DNA from: Undaria pinnatifida
Taxonomy: Eukaryota > Sar > Phaeophyceae > Laminariales > Alariaceae
Length of the DNA stretch: 64,000 nucleotides
Assembly: GCA_012845835.1 (NCBI GenBank)
Contig: JABAKD010000010.1
Location: 1,072,501 to 1,136,500 of the forward strand
Reading direction: 5' to 3'
Part shown: piece after piece, positions 12,527 through 22,802 of the stretch
How positions within the stretch are numbered: position 1 is the first letter of the stretch
Layout of the letters: each line of letters opens with the position of its first letter
Notes under the pieces: model-generated
Told to the model about the DNA's origin: nothing
What the model saw: the letters and a program-made list of their open reading frames with translations, nothing else
The model's database searches: none
Translations under genes and position numbers: made by a program

Positions 12527-12532
12527 AAGTTA

Positions 12533-12793
12533 CAGAGGGAGGGACACAGAGTGCCCCCTGCAGGTCTGCCAGTTGAGCAGATCCTCGGAGAGTACTCGCT
12601 TTCGTTTCCTTCATAGGGACGTTGCTTTATTCGATTCCACCAGAGCCCCGGATAGCTTCTGAGATCGGAGGCACGTGCCTCCGATCTATTTCCTAACTTT
12701 TCCGAATATAAAACGCCAACCTTATCATACGAAACCCATCCAAACGATGTCAAATTCGGATAATTACAGGCCTTTCGAGGCCGTATCTTAACA
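12533..12793 (-). repeat. 3' LTR of the chromodomain retrotransposon
   Basis: TGTAAAGTTAC at the left and ATCTTAACA at the right (plus strand). It contains a perfect palindrome ggaggcacgtgcctcc, also present in the right LTR, and shares most of its length with 22,237-22,502. Confidence 0.9.
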
Positions 12794-12806
12794 CTAGCCC
12801 ACCCTG
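12794..12806 (-). promoter_or_regulatory. Polypurine tract candidate
   Basis: Minus-strand AGGGTGGGCTAG abuts the TGTTAAG start of the 3' LTR, the position where plus-strand DNA synthesis is primed in LTR elements. Confidence 0.55.
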
Positions 12807-13683
12807 ATGAGTCGCATATGTAGAAATATGGGAGATTCGGGGAAACTCCGGTTCTACGAACAAGACCATGAGTCGAAGATGCGGATCCTCAAAACCCACT
12901 CCCACACCTCTAACCGTCTGGCTATGGAGCCAGGAACACGCGAAAAAAAGCAGCTGAAAAAAACGCAGACCCTACAACAAGGCAAAAGTCACCGACCAAA
13001 AACCTACCGTGTGCCGCCGGTGTGGCGGGGGGAGGCAGAAAATGCTCTAAAACCTGCCGCATGTCGCCGGTGTGGCGGGGGGGGGCAGGAAAGGCTCTAC
13101 GGCAAACCAACCACAAAAAAGATACTATGGCGAGGCGAGCCCTCGTCAATATGGAGGGGAACACAGGCGCTAACACAAGGGAGAAGTCATGCGAAAAACC
13201 TCCCGTGGGCCATTGGCAAGGCGGGGGGTTAGACGAGGAAACGACAAATACCCGGGATGGAAGGTGGCAACACCTACAGCCCCGCGACGGGGGGAAGTGT
13301 TTAGACAAAAAACAAAGTAGAATAAATACAACACACAAAAGATAAAATATGACACACAGACCCGTACATAGCCCTGTACCACGTTACGCGCGAACAGGGT
13401 ACCCTGGTCGCCCCCCGGCTCTGGGCTGAGGAGGGCATCGGCAGGGCGAAATTGAACAATGACAAAAAGGCGACAGCCCTGCGCCTCAGATAGCGGCGTT
13501 TTACCCGAACCCTGACCCGGCACTGAGCAGGGGGTTCGGCAGGACAGAAATAAAAATTAATGGAAGAACCGCCCAAAACCCGACAAAGACCCTCAGGACA
13601 CTACCAACAACCCAAAAACAAAGACACAAAACTCATAACTCCAAAAAATGAAGAACTATCGAGGAGCGGTGGCGGCTTGAAAG
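12807..13683 (-). other. 3' untranslated region of the retrotransposon
   Basis: Between the last recognisable protein block and the 3' LTR. A ~50-bp direct duplication lies at about 12,999-13,098 (ccggtgtggcgggggg in both copies). The short frames have no recognisable domain. Confidence 0.5.
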
Positions 13684-14640
13684 TCAACTGGCCACAACCG
13701 CGCCTCGAGATTCATCTACGTTACGTTGGATTCCCCGAGGAAACGCACTGGCGATGTGAACTTGCAGGCACCAAGAGCCTCGTACGGCTCCTGTTGAAGT
13801 CGTGTAGCGCGCCGGGGGAAGAGGAAGTTTAATCGGTCCCGGGTCGTCCAGAAAGCGGATCAGGTATACCTTGTCCTCGGTAGTGCTCGCGCTGATTTTT
13901 CCAAGCCACCATAACTCATCGTCTCCCTTGTACCAAAAGCGGGCTCCCTTAGGGGGTACTGTGTCGTGGTAGTGACGGAGCCAATCGGCGCGGGGGACAC
14001 AGGCGTAGCCCGGCGCTAGGAAACGTTCCCCGTTGTTGCGGGAGAGCTCACGCTGTGCCGCCCCGATCCGCATTCGGCGGTAGAGGTGGTTGGTTTGCCG
14101 GTGCCGTTCCTGGGTCCCGGCCCAATAACGCAAGATGTGGTAGCGGGAGAGGTGGAAGTTCATTTCCCACTCCCAGGAAGGTTCGGAGAGTCCCGCCCAA
14201 TGCGTCTTGTATAGCACCGCGATGACCCCACCTCGTCCCCGTACCGACTGATGACCGGTGATCTGCTCCACCTCCAGCTGTTGGAGGGGAGTCGAAACGT
14301 CGTCTTGAGTGACGTGGTACGTCGGGGATTTTTTGGAAAAATTGTTGAGCACGTACTGCGTCAGCCCCGCCGGTAGGTATTTGGGCATGTCCCCGCTGTC
14401 GTGGGGGTTGACACAGGGTTTGCAGCGCTCGATGGCCACACGCCGACGAGCGTCGGAACCGGGCAGGTCGGAAGGGAGATCCAAATAGAGGAGGTTGCTC
14501 CCGAGCGGCGAGTCGTCCAGGGTCTCGGCGGCGGAGCAGGGACCGACAGCCAGGACCATGTACGGGCCCGTCCAGTTAAGCGCGATTTTGTTCTTGAGTA
14601 CCTTGGCGTCCGTGTTCGCCTTCAACCCTGGCGGATGGTA
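13684..14640 (-). pseudogene. Pol C-terminus: chromodomain plus a possible Tudor-like module
   Basis: A continuous minus-strand frame of over 300 codons. Its start (ALNWTGPYMVLAV) is the integrase C-terminal GPY/F-type block. Next is a chromodomain at about 14,110-14,285 (LEVEQITGHQ, YKTHWAGLSEPSWEWE, LSRYHILRYW), which in chromoviruses guides integration to marked chromatin. A further ~70 residues (ARFWYKGDDELWWLGKIS, KVYLIRFLDDPGPIKL, about 13,830-13,990) resemble a Tudor/agenet-type small barrel; that reading is tentative. The frame is open, but upstream Pol is broken, so it is unlikely to be expressed intact. Confidence 0.8.
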
Positions 14641-15990
14641 GAGGCAGAATTGTATACCCATGCCCAACCACCCACAGTGAAGTTAGGCGTTGGACGCAGC
14701 GCGTCGGCGAGGGCGGAGTTTATGCGGTTAACACGGGAAACAGTGAGGGCGTGATGTGCGCGGACAATGTCGTTCGCGTGCTTTTGCCGGTCGGTGGCTA
14801 AGTCGCAATAGGCCAGGTGGTCACGGGCCCGACTCTGGTGTCCCACGACACCAGTGCGGTCGAAAACCGTCAGGGGGAGCCGTGGGAGTCTGCCCATGTG
14901 GACCTCGTTGGGCGCCAGACCCATCGCCGCGATGACAGAGTTGTTGTAAGCGAAATTCTACGTGGGGCAGATGCAAGTCCCAATCGTCTTGTCGCTCGTT
15001 GATGACCATAGCCAGCATTTGTGCCATAGTGTGATTTACCCGCTCAACGCCCCCGTTACAGTTGGGATGGTAGGAGCTTGTAGCAAGCTTGTGCACACCC
15101 AACAGCTGATATACAGCTTGTGAAAGCTTGGAGCAGAACTGCAGTCCGTTGCCCGAGAGTATGGTGCGCGGGAACCCCCACAAGGGGATGTATTAGTTTG
15201 CCAGGATATCGGCTGTACCGTCCGCGGTGAACTCAGCGGCAGTGACGGGGAACATGTCGGCCCGACGACTGAAGCGATCGGTGAACAGCAGGATGTAGGT
15301 GTTGCCTCGTGGTATGACCGGAAGGGGGCCGAAGTAGTCAACACTGGCGGCGATACCTGGACCTTCCGGCAGAGGCATTGTGATGATGGGCCAGCGGACA
15401 GTCAGCCGTGGGGTTTTCCGCGCTTGGCACTTCAAGCAGTGGCGAAGCCACCACCGGGTGCACACATTCATGCCGACCCACCAATAAAACCGCTCCAGCA
15501 TGCGCAACGTGCGCGTGGAGCCAAGGCGACAAGAGGCCGTCGAGTGACAAGCTTGCATGATCCAAGGGCGCATGAGCAGGGGAACGTAGATGCGAACTGG
15601 CTCGTCGTTTAGCAAGCAAGCAGCTCGCCCCACAGGGTTGGGTTTGTCAGAGCCTGTCGGTGGCAGTGTCGGGTTACGGACGAGTCTAGGACGATGTCGT
15701 CGTCGATTGTATGTAGTCGACCCTTACCCGCCAGCTCCTTGAGGTCTGGGAGGGATGGACGCTTGTGCGAGAGGTAGCACGCCAAGAAGTCGGGTGGCAG
15801 GACCGATGGCCGGCCGATAGAGATGTAACGCATCATGGCGTGGCACGTCGGCTCAGCGTGTTGCTCTCGCTTCCAATCGTCATGTGAATAACGCGCGACG
15901 GAATCAGCGAACCGCAATTCAGCAGCGTTGCCGAGGGCATCCGACCGTGTATGTGCAGTCGGCGTGTCACCAGGAGAAGGCGTGAGCCGT
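14641..15990 (-). pseudogene. Integrase of the retrotransposon, inactivated
   Basis: Minus-strand pieces give the RNase H-to-integrase linker (about 15,610-15,990), then the zinc-binding region (YWWVGM, CLKCQARK, about 15,410-15,560). The second histidine of the usual HHCC finger appears replaced (SCRLGS). The core follows: SVDYFGPLPV (first Asp, about 15,330), TDRFSR, and HPNCNGGVERVNHTM with the catalytic Glu (about 15,050). An in-frame TAA at 15,193-15,195 interrupts the core. The second catalytic Asp is lost: SGNGLQF stands where SDNG is expected. A frame change follows near 14,920. Confidence 0.85.
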
Positions 15991-17469
15991 AAGAGAGGAG
16001 TTCCCATATAGGCTCTGCGTGGTCGCGGTCGGATGGTAGTGGCACCGTGCGGACCGGCGAGTCGACAAGAGCAGGGGTCGCGGCGGCGGGCGGAGCCGGC
16101 CACGGCCGTGGGACTCGCGGCTGGGTTGTACCTCGTCTGGAAGATGGCCGAGGGGCCTCGCCGGGCCCGAATCCATAATCTACAGTGGGGGTGCATTACC
16201 CGTTGCTGTTGTTGTTCGTCGGCGCATCGTCGACGACAGAGGGGCTGGAGCGTCAAGCAAGGCGGAGACGGACACAGTCGAACCGGTGGTCGCGGCGGGG
16301 ACCGTCTCCTGTGTAGAACTCCGGGATAGATAAGTCGGCTGTGCGATGGGCGTCGCTGCAGACAGGGCTTCTGCGGAGCCCGTGCCGCCCTCGATGGGTA
16401 TGGCAAAAACCGAAGCGAAAACGGTGTCAGCGGCAAGTGAAATCGACCTGCGGCCGGTACAGCCTTCGGTAGTGGCGACGGAGGCAGAAAGAACGAGCGA
16501 CGAATCTCCCCGGGGAAGCAGAAAGGCCGTCAATCCTTATACGTGGCTCGTGTGTGCGAAAATCGTGAAACGCGGTAGAGGTGAGAGGGAGCCCACCCAA
16601 GGCAGCATGTTCAGTGCGGGGCACGAGCCCACCCAAGACAGTGCTGTCAGCGAGGGGTTCGAGTCCACCCAAAGCTGTGCTTTCGGTGTGGGGCACGAGC
16701 CCACCCAAGACAGTGCTTTCGGCGAGGGCGTGAGTCCACCCAAACCGACCCCTGGGATCGGCGAGGAGGGAGCGCGCAGCCCGCGGGTCCGTAGGAGGTA
16801 GAGACCGCTATCTCTAACGAGGTTGGGGCTTGTCAACCCCACGGGGTCGAAGTTTGTCAAGCCACTGCGGTTGTACTCCGTAGCAGGCTCTGGAAAACTG
16901 GCCAGAAAAATCGGCGATGCCGTTGGTGCTGCCTTTGCGGAACTCGAGTGTGCGATCGAATGCGGTGACGAACTCAAGCTACCGCTGGACTCGTGCATTG
17001 AGGGTCCCCACTTTGTCAATGCTCGCCTGTGTCTTGCGGCCGGAGGATATGCGGAAATTTGTTCCCCACAGTATCCTCGAAGGCGTTTGGGAGCCCAAAC
17101 AATGCTGCCGGTCCCCAAATGTAAAGGAGTTCAGTGCCTCTCCGAGTCGAGCGTTGCTCGACTGATACACGCGATTTTCATAGTGAGCGAAACGCGGTCC
17201 AGCGTCACAGTACCCTTGACGAAACAGGGGCCGTGTTCTGACAGCGCAAGGTCAGGGACGACGCCAGAAGCTACCTTCAAAACTCCACAGCTTTTAATGG
17301 GCCAACGCGCCCGAAAAATAGGCCGGAAACGCCGAAGGAGAAGCTTTGCGAGCGCTGGCCGCTGTTAACGGCTCGGCCGCGGCGCGGACGAGGTTTCTTG
17401 GTTCTTGCATTTGCAGCGCAGGTGCGGAACCGACTAGGGGAGGCCGGGTGCGCCGACCCGGTCTCATTG
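15991..17469 (-). other. Repeat-rich linker of the retrotransposon, no RT found
   Basis: This is where RT-RNase H would be expected in a Ty3 element, but no YxDD box or RT finger block was found on the minus strand. A 36-bp tandem repeat (four units, 16,589-16,745, ccacccaa(g/a) in each) encodes a 12-residue WVGSCP-type repeat on the minus strand. The flanks are Ser/Thr/Ala-rich low complexity. Confidence 0.5.
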
Positions 17470-17930
17470 TAGCGAATAGCTTCGCGAACGGTAGAAAGTG
17501 CCTCACTCAGCAAGTTTTTCCTCTCCCCTGGCATGGGTTGTTGGCTCTGGGACCATCCGTCTGGAGACCAATGCCCCGCACTGGGTCCAGAGGGCTGGAT
17601 TTAGCCAGAAGCTTGTTGTCAGAGCTCAAAAGATGATTTTTTTATGGCTGGATTCTGCGTGAATTTGGCGTAGGTGCCAGATAACACGGCGTTTTGCTTC
17701 TCCCTGTCTCCAACACCGGAGTCAAAGTTGCGCACGACTCGACCGATGCGTTTGCGTGTGCTTGGACTAGGCGACGACATGATGAGCCCCACTGCTCGAT
17801 GGTTCTGGAAAAACTTGGTCTTTTCGGCCATCATGTACTGCTCTGCGCAAGAATATGGCACGTCGTCCACGGCAAACAACGAAGGGGACCACAGCGGAAA
17901 ATAGGATGGGGGCTGCCAGAATAACACCAC
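17470..17930 (-). pseudogene. NADAR (YbiA-like, ADP-ribose glycohydrolase family) domain, frameshifted
   Basis: Three minus-strand segments in successive frames spell a complete NADAR domain of about 150 residues. Segment 1 (about 17,930-17,640): VLFWQPPSYFPLWSPSLF, then CAEQYMMAEKTKFF, then IGRVVRNFDS and YAKFTQNPAIKK. Segment 2 (about 17,622-17,535): SDNKLLAKSSPLDPVRGIGL. Segment 3 (about 17,534-17,480): GERKNLLSEALSTVREAI, matching the closing W.GKNLLG..L..VR motif of the family. The first frame change falls at a seven-base A/T run at 17,636-17,642. Known NADAR enzymes remove ADP-ribose from guanine bases or related N-glycosidic adducts. Here it sits in the retrotransposon's coding strand between gag and integrase. 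Confidence 0.85.
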
Positions 17931-19043
17931 TTTGTCTGTGGAGTATTTGAGAGAAGGGTCAAAAGCCGTGTTGGAATTTGGGCCTGCAATGTCCCCGTCC
18001 GGGAACACCAGGCTTCGGGAGCACGACGCGAATCCGAACCAGTGGTATCTCGCCTCGGGTCTTTCTTCGCTCGTTGGCGGAAAGCGCGAGAATCCGCTCT
18101 AACTACGCCCGAAAAATGACAAAAACCGACGGTGCCAACCCGTCGGTAGCCTCGTTGGACATTCGTGGGTCTGCAACGTACCCTTTTGTGAACACCAGTC
18201 CTCGGGTATTTCGAGGGTCGACCGTCCCACACCTCAAACCGACCGCCACCGCCTGGTCAGGGAGAGGGGGGGATGAACACGTACGCGTAAAAAGGCGACC
18301 CGCCGTCACCGCAGCAATGTTGTTGCGCGACGCGTGCCTGGAGGGGGAGCGCGCAAAGCGCAGGCTCCGGTGCCATGGTTGATGGGGGCGGCGTTTGGAG
18401 CGCGTGCCCCCATTGCTGAGTGTATGCCGCGGTTGAGGGAAACGGCGCTGGAAGCACGGTTCCCGTCGCCGAACTCAGACGATGGCCGAGGGGAAAGTCG
18501 CTGGAAGCGCGCGTTCTCGCCGTCGAAAAAAAAAGTTAACTGGCTGGAGGAAACCACGCTCGAAGCGCTAGTTCCCGCCGCCGGTACTACGCCGTGAGAA
18601 TCGTCCGCAGACGGCGTAGGAGCCCGTGGGCTCTTGACAGAGGCAATCTGTGCTGCGTTACTAGACAGGCTAGCAACAGAACACGAGCATCTTCTGAAAC
18701 CAAAATAGGTACCCCCCCACAGTGTTGTCGACGGTGCCGTAACGGCGTCGAGCTGTCGATCGCCGTTACGGAATGTGCCAGGTTGGCGCGCGAGTGTATT
18801 TTCGCCCGGGTTGTGGGCGGCTCCAAAGCGCACTCGAGGAGCAGGAGCGGGGGCAGAAGAAGCGGGCGAGCGCAGGATACCACCATGGTGATCCGACGTG
18901 TAGGTGGTATCGTTGTGACAGTTTATCTTGCCCTCATCCTGGTGGTACCCTCGCGATTGACCTGAAAGATGGCGTCGAATTTTCTTGTGGATGTTCGGGC
19001 GAGAAGATTTATCGTCTCGGCGGTAGCAGACCATGCGTGTTTG
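17931..19043 (-). other. Gag-to-NADAR linker, low complexity
   Basis: Minus-strand frames here (for example 18,306-19,034) are rich in Ala, Ser, Pro and Arg, with loose internal repetition. No aspartic protease D(S/T)G motif was found with confidence. Confidence 0.4.
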
Positions 19044-21234
19044 TCAACGTCGGTGTGCGTCATCGTCGCCAAGTTGGCCAAGTTCAGGGTTCAAGCAGCC
19101 ACTCGCATTAATGAAAGGATGCCTACAATGCTTGAAGGAATGGTTGTCTTCGTGGCAGTTGAGGCAAAGCCCCCGGTTTTCTCGGAGGGCATCAGCGCGA
19201 GGTGAAAGGAGGCCGCTCCAAAGGGGAGGGTCGTCTGTCTTGAACGAGGCCTTGACGGCGAAAACTTCTGCATAATGATGCTCTTCTAGTGGCCCGCAGT
19301 TCGATGTGTGGTCAAGCCAAGGGCCAGATGAATCATCGATGGGCATGACAGTTGAATGATGGCTCGATCCCGTCTGCCACGAAAGCGACTGGGACAGCAC
19401 TCGGCCATGGCCGCGCCCTTGATCAGCGGGCCGGGGCCCCGACGGAGCGGATGACCGCGCTCCCGTTGAAGAAACAGGGAGAGGAAAAAAATGTTTCGCC
19501 GTTGGCGGCAGGTGTCTTGTTATGCGCTTCGTCACTAAAAGCCCGCCACAAGGCATCCAACGAGGCGTATGGCCGTGGGTCAGTTGCCTTCGAAACAGGG
19601 TACAACGCAGGCAGGGGAGCCGGAAATTGCTCATTCGCCGCCACTCGAACCACCTCCAACACCACATCCGTCCCCGGAGACAAAACACGCTCACTCCCCG
19701 TAGCGGTCGGCACAAGAGCGCGAAACTCCCGACTGAAATCAGAAAAAGGCATGCCGTTACACATTCGAAAAGTATGCAACTTAGTGTAGCCCTCCTCCGT
19801 GTCAACCCCGTCGAAGTGCGTGATCAGCAGACGCAACAGAAGGGTGAAAGCCTCAAGCCCAGATGCTCCTCCTACCATGGCTCTTGACACCTCTTGCCTG
19901 CTACCATGGCCACCTCGCTGTGCTCCGTGCTCGAGGACGAAGACGAGCGGGAGGAGGTTGAAGAGCCGTCCCACGCTGAACGTCCTCTCGCGCCATTCCT
20001 CCGCCCTCCGTTGCCCCCGCCAGAGCTGCGGCCAACTGCCCCGGTTGCTGGACCAAAGTTGCCCCCTCGGTGGCGCCCTCAGGCACACCAGCACCCAATG
20101 CGCTGTCACCCCCGCGGCGGTGGTGGTGGTCGCCACCCCCACCATTTTTGCCGCCACCCCCACGGTTGCGGTCCCCGCGGTCGCGATTGTTGCTGCGTCG
20201 CTGTTTCCCCAGGTTTCGTTCTGCCAACTCTTCCTCCGGGGTTCGGCTAAAAGACAGGGTCGGGGTTCTCGTCGTAGGCTATCAGCAGGGCCTTGCCGAG
20301 GGCAAGGGTCGGGGCGGCTCTCGTCTGTCTAGCATAGGGCGTACAATCCACGCGAGTCCAGGCCGCTTCCACTGAAAGGACGTCCGCTTGCCGCGACGCC
20401 GGCCTCTCTGACGAGAGGAGGGCGCAGGCCGTTTCCACCACCGCGGTCGCCAACGCTGAGGAAAAGTCTACCCTCGGTGCAGACGCCATGCATGCGATGA
20501 TGCCCTTGAATAAGGCGTCGTTCCCGGGTCGTGGTCGCTGGGATGCGACACCCTGCGGGCGCGACAAAAAAAGGCGAGGGGGTAGCGGTAGCTCCCGCGG
20601 CAGCCGACGCAACTGATTGGGCGAGGGCTTGTTGCGCCCTCTTCGCTACCAGGGACGCCTTCCGCGCAGCGGTCTTCGCCTGCTCGATATCTTAGTCAAA
20701 CCGACGTCAGCGTGCTATCGTCTGGTTGCCGTCGTCGAGCGCCCGCTGGGCCCGCGCCGCCGCGTATTCCAAGTCCAAGGGGGCGACATGGGTGCCCCGG
20801 TCCCGGGAGCTCTGGGGGTGGCGCTCTGTCGAGCGCGGGGAGCTCAGGTGGCGGTGGTGGTGTCCTGTCGGGCGCGGGGGGGGCAGCTGGTGGCGCTCGC
20901 CCGGGGCTGGGGAGAGCTGGCGTCGAGACGCCCCCGAGTCCGGTAGGGGTTGTTCCGTCTTTTTCTCTGCGCGAACCGGCGAGTCGACCCCCTGGTTGGT
21001 GGGTCCGGGTGGAGGTATGGTGCTCCGTCTTCTGTCTCGCCACCGGAACCCGCCTCCGGTGGTTTCCCCCGTCTCGAGTCGCGGGATCTCGAGCGAGCTC
21101 TCCCTGTCTCGTGGGCATCCAGGTTGGGGTGCGTGGAAAACTTCAGCCTGCCTCGAGTAGCCCGCTTCCTCACTGATAGACATGTTGCTTGTTGTCTCTG
21201 CAAACATGATGGTGGTTGAAGCTACGTAACGCAC
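19044..21234 (-). pseudogene. Gag of the retrotransposon with CCHC zinc knuckle, frameshifted
   Basis: Minus-strand frames from about 21,234 leftward give a charged, Pro-rich N-terminus (SISEEAGYSRQAEVF). A helical region at about 20,250-20,600 (DALFKGIIACMASAPRV) follows. Next comes a capsid-like stretch with LLRLLITHFDGVDTEEGY and FRMCNGMPFSDFSREFRAL (about 19,700-19,850). In a further frame near 19,100-19,160 is CLNCHEDNHSFKHC, a perfect CX2CX4HX4C nucleic-acid-binding knuckle. Gag proteins package element RNA in virus-like particles. At least two frame changes make it inactive as it stands. Confidence 0.8.
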
Positions 21235-22236
21235 AGTAGTGGAACGCTGTTGATCGAGAAAAATCGGAAAGGGGTCCGAGTTGCGTCAAATTAGTGGCTG
21301 TACCATTTTCAGCAGAAAGGGAGCAGCAGTTTGCGCGACGCTCAAGACGGATTGACGTAAGTACTGAAACCCATACGCTAACGCGTTTACTGGAAAAATT
21401 CACCAACGAAAAGCCTAAACATTCCACGAGCACCGCCTGTTCCTTCCCAGGTAGGATCACAAGGAAGGAGCCCCGACATGAGCCCCTAGAGCACGGTGCC
21501 CGTAGTCCAAGGGGGTCCCGCGAAGGGCGGTCTGGCTCCGACAGCAAAGGTGTATGCTGGTCGATGGGCTCTCTCAGCAAGCGAAGTCCCCGTCGATGGT
21601 CATTCAAAGGGTTGATTCTAGTATGCTTGTCCGTGGCGTGTCGTGCATATATGCCTCAGAGCCCCGAAACGCAAAAAAAGTACACAAGTCGATGGTCGAT
21701 CTTGGGGCTTGTGCAGGCAGCTCGCGGAGATGTGCCGGGCAACATGCTGGCAGAGCGCGGAGCAAACAAGTCTGATGGATGGGGCTTGGGCAGTTCTGCT
21801 GCGGAGTGGCTTATATTGTCAGCTGGCGGGGAACTGATGCGACCAAAAGCCGGGACGAGGAGTGCGCTCCGAAGAGCAGTGTCGTCCGCACGTACTCGGA
21901 AGGTGTCGTCTGTGCAGTGCGTGCCCAGCGACCAACAGGAGGGACCAAAAGCCGAGATGAGGAGTGTGCCCCGAAAAGCAGTGTCGTCCGCACGTACATG
22001 GAAGTTGTCGTCCGTGTGGTACGTGTCCGGCGACCAACAGGAGAGGCCCCTGCCATCTCACTGCTATTGTGGTCGCCGCTGTAGGAGGAAGGGCGCTCCC
22101 TCCATTGAGAAGCCACCCGAGAAGGAACAGGGGTTGTGGGCTCGATGGGAAGCAAAAGCAAAATCGCTACGAAAAAAAAATCGGAGAGATTGGAGGAACG
22201 CTGCCACAATAGCAAGTCAAGCTAGTCGACGCCACA
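21235..22236 (-). other. 5' leader of the retrotransposon
   Basis: Sequence between 5' LTR and gag. It contains a ~107-bp tandem duplication (about 21,839-22,050; gcagtgtcgtccgcacgtac in both copies). The 315-codon plus-strand frame over this region is antisense to the element and has no recognisable domain. Confidence 0.5.
22217..22234 (-). promoter_or_regulatory. Primer-binding site candidate of the retrotransposon
   Basis: Minus-strand TGGCGTCGACTAGC begins two bases after the 5' LTR. The leading TGG is complementary to a tRNA CCA end. The same TGGCGTCG core is found at this position in both TRIMs, so they may share a primer tRNA. Confidence 0.6.
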
Positions 22237-22502
22237 TGTAAGGTTATAGGGGGGGCACAGAGTGCCCCCTGCAGGTCTGCCAATTGAGCAGGTCCTCGGA
22301 GAGTACTCACTTTCTTTTCCTTCGTAGAGACGTTGCTTTATTCGATTCCACCAGAGCCCCGGATAGTTTCTGAAATCGGAGGCACGTGCCTCCGATCTAT
22401 TTCCTAACTTTCCCAAATATGAAAAAAAACTTATCATACGAAACCCATCCAAACAATGTCAAATTCGGATAATTACAGGCCTTTCGAGGCCGTATCTTAA
22501 CA
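22237..22502 (-). repeat. 5' LTR of the chromodomain retrotransposon
   Basis: Pairs with 12,533-12,793, TG..CA ends. Most differences between the two LTRs are transitions. Promoter elements are expected here but no clear TATA box was singled out. Confidence 0.9.
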
Positions 22503-22710
22503 CCCCCTCCTGAAATAGCGGGATACCAGGTCGGCCGGATATCTCGTACGGGCGGACCTGTCGATAATCCAAGACGTTCCATTTCCTGGGTGTACCGGGG
22601 AGAGTATTTTTCAAGTTCGACATGGGGAAAGTCTGAAAAAGTTTATTTTGGTGGATGTGGGATTTAAACCTACGACCCAAAAAACCCATGGTCGTGCCGG
22701 CGACGCCATT

Positions 22711-22798
22711 TGTTGAGGTATTAATGGGGTATTAGTCCGTTTGACCACTTACTTGCAAAAGGTTAATCAATAGCTTACCCAAACTAAGCCTTATAACA
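22711..22798 (-). repeat. TRIM-2 right (5') LTR
   Basis: Begins tgttgaggtattaat and ends gccttataaca. The adjacent minus-strand TGGCGTCGCC is the primer-binding site candidate, so this is the 5' LTR of a minus-strand element. Confidence 0.8.
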
Positions 22799-22802
22799 AC
22801 AG

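Larger units (their letters stand above)
12533..22502 (-). mobile_element. Chromodomain LTR retrotransposon carrying a NADAR domain (degenerate)
   Basis: A 9.97-kb element bounded by direct LTRs of 261 and 266 bp with TG..CA ends. Flanks are CACCCTCC (12,525-12,532) and CCCCCTCC (22,503-22,510), a 7-of-8 target duplication. On the minus strand the order is 5' LTR, primer-binding site, leader, gag with CCHC knuckle, a low-complexity linker, a NADAR domain, a repeat-rich linker, integrase, chromodomain, 3' untranslated region, polypurine tract and 3' LTR. I found no reverse transcriptase or RNase H block, and frames are broken in many places. The LTRs differ at roughly 20 positions by eye (about 92% identity), so the insertion is not recent. 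Integrase plus C-terminal chromodomain points to the Ty3 chromovirus lineage. Confidence 0.85.
12431..22798 (-). mobile_element. TRIM-2, split by a 10-kb retrotransposon
   Basis: Same family as TRIM-1. Its LTRs are 12,431-12,526 and 22,711-22,798, with ACAG just outside each end (12,427-12,430 and 22,799-22,802), a 4-bp target duplication. On the right the interior 22,511-22,710 matches the interior of TRIM-1, including TGGCGTCGCCGGC at the primer-binding position. On the left only a few interior bases precede the inserted element. The ends belong to one TRIM that was interrupted between its polypurine tract and the rest of its interior. Confidence 0.8.

Noticed and set aside
21294-22241. 315-codon plus-strand frame
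   Set aside because: Antisense to the retrotransposon leader and overlapping its LTR boundary and a tandem duplication; no domain.
22640-22712. tRNA-derived sequence next to the TRIM LTR (A/B-box-like words on minus)
   Set aside because: Position right beside the LTR and the shared TGGCGTCG start fit a primer-binding site and TRIM interior better. A tRNA-like fold could not be closed.
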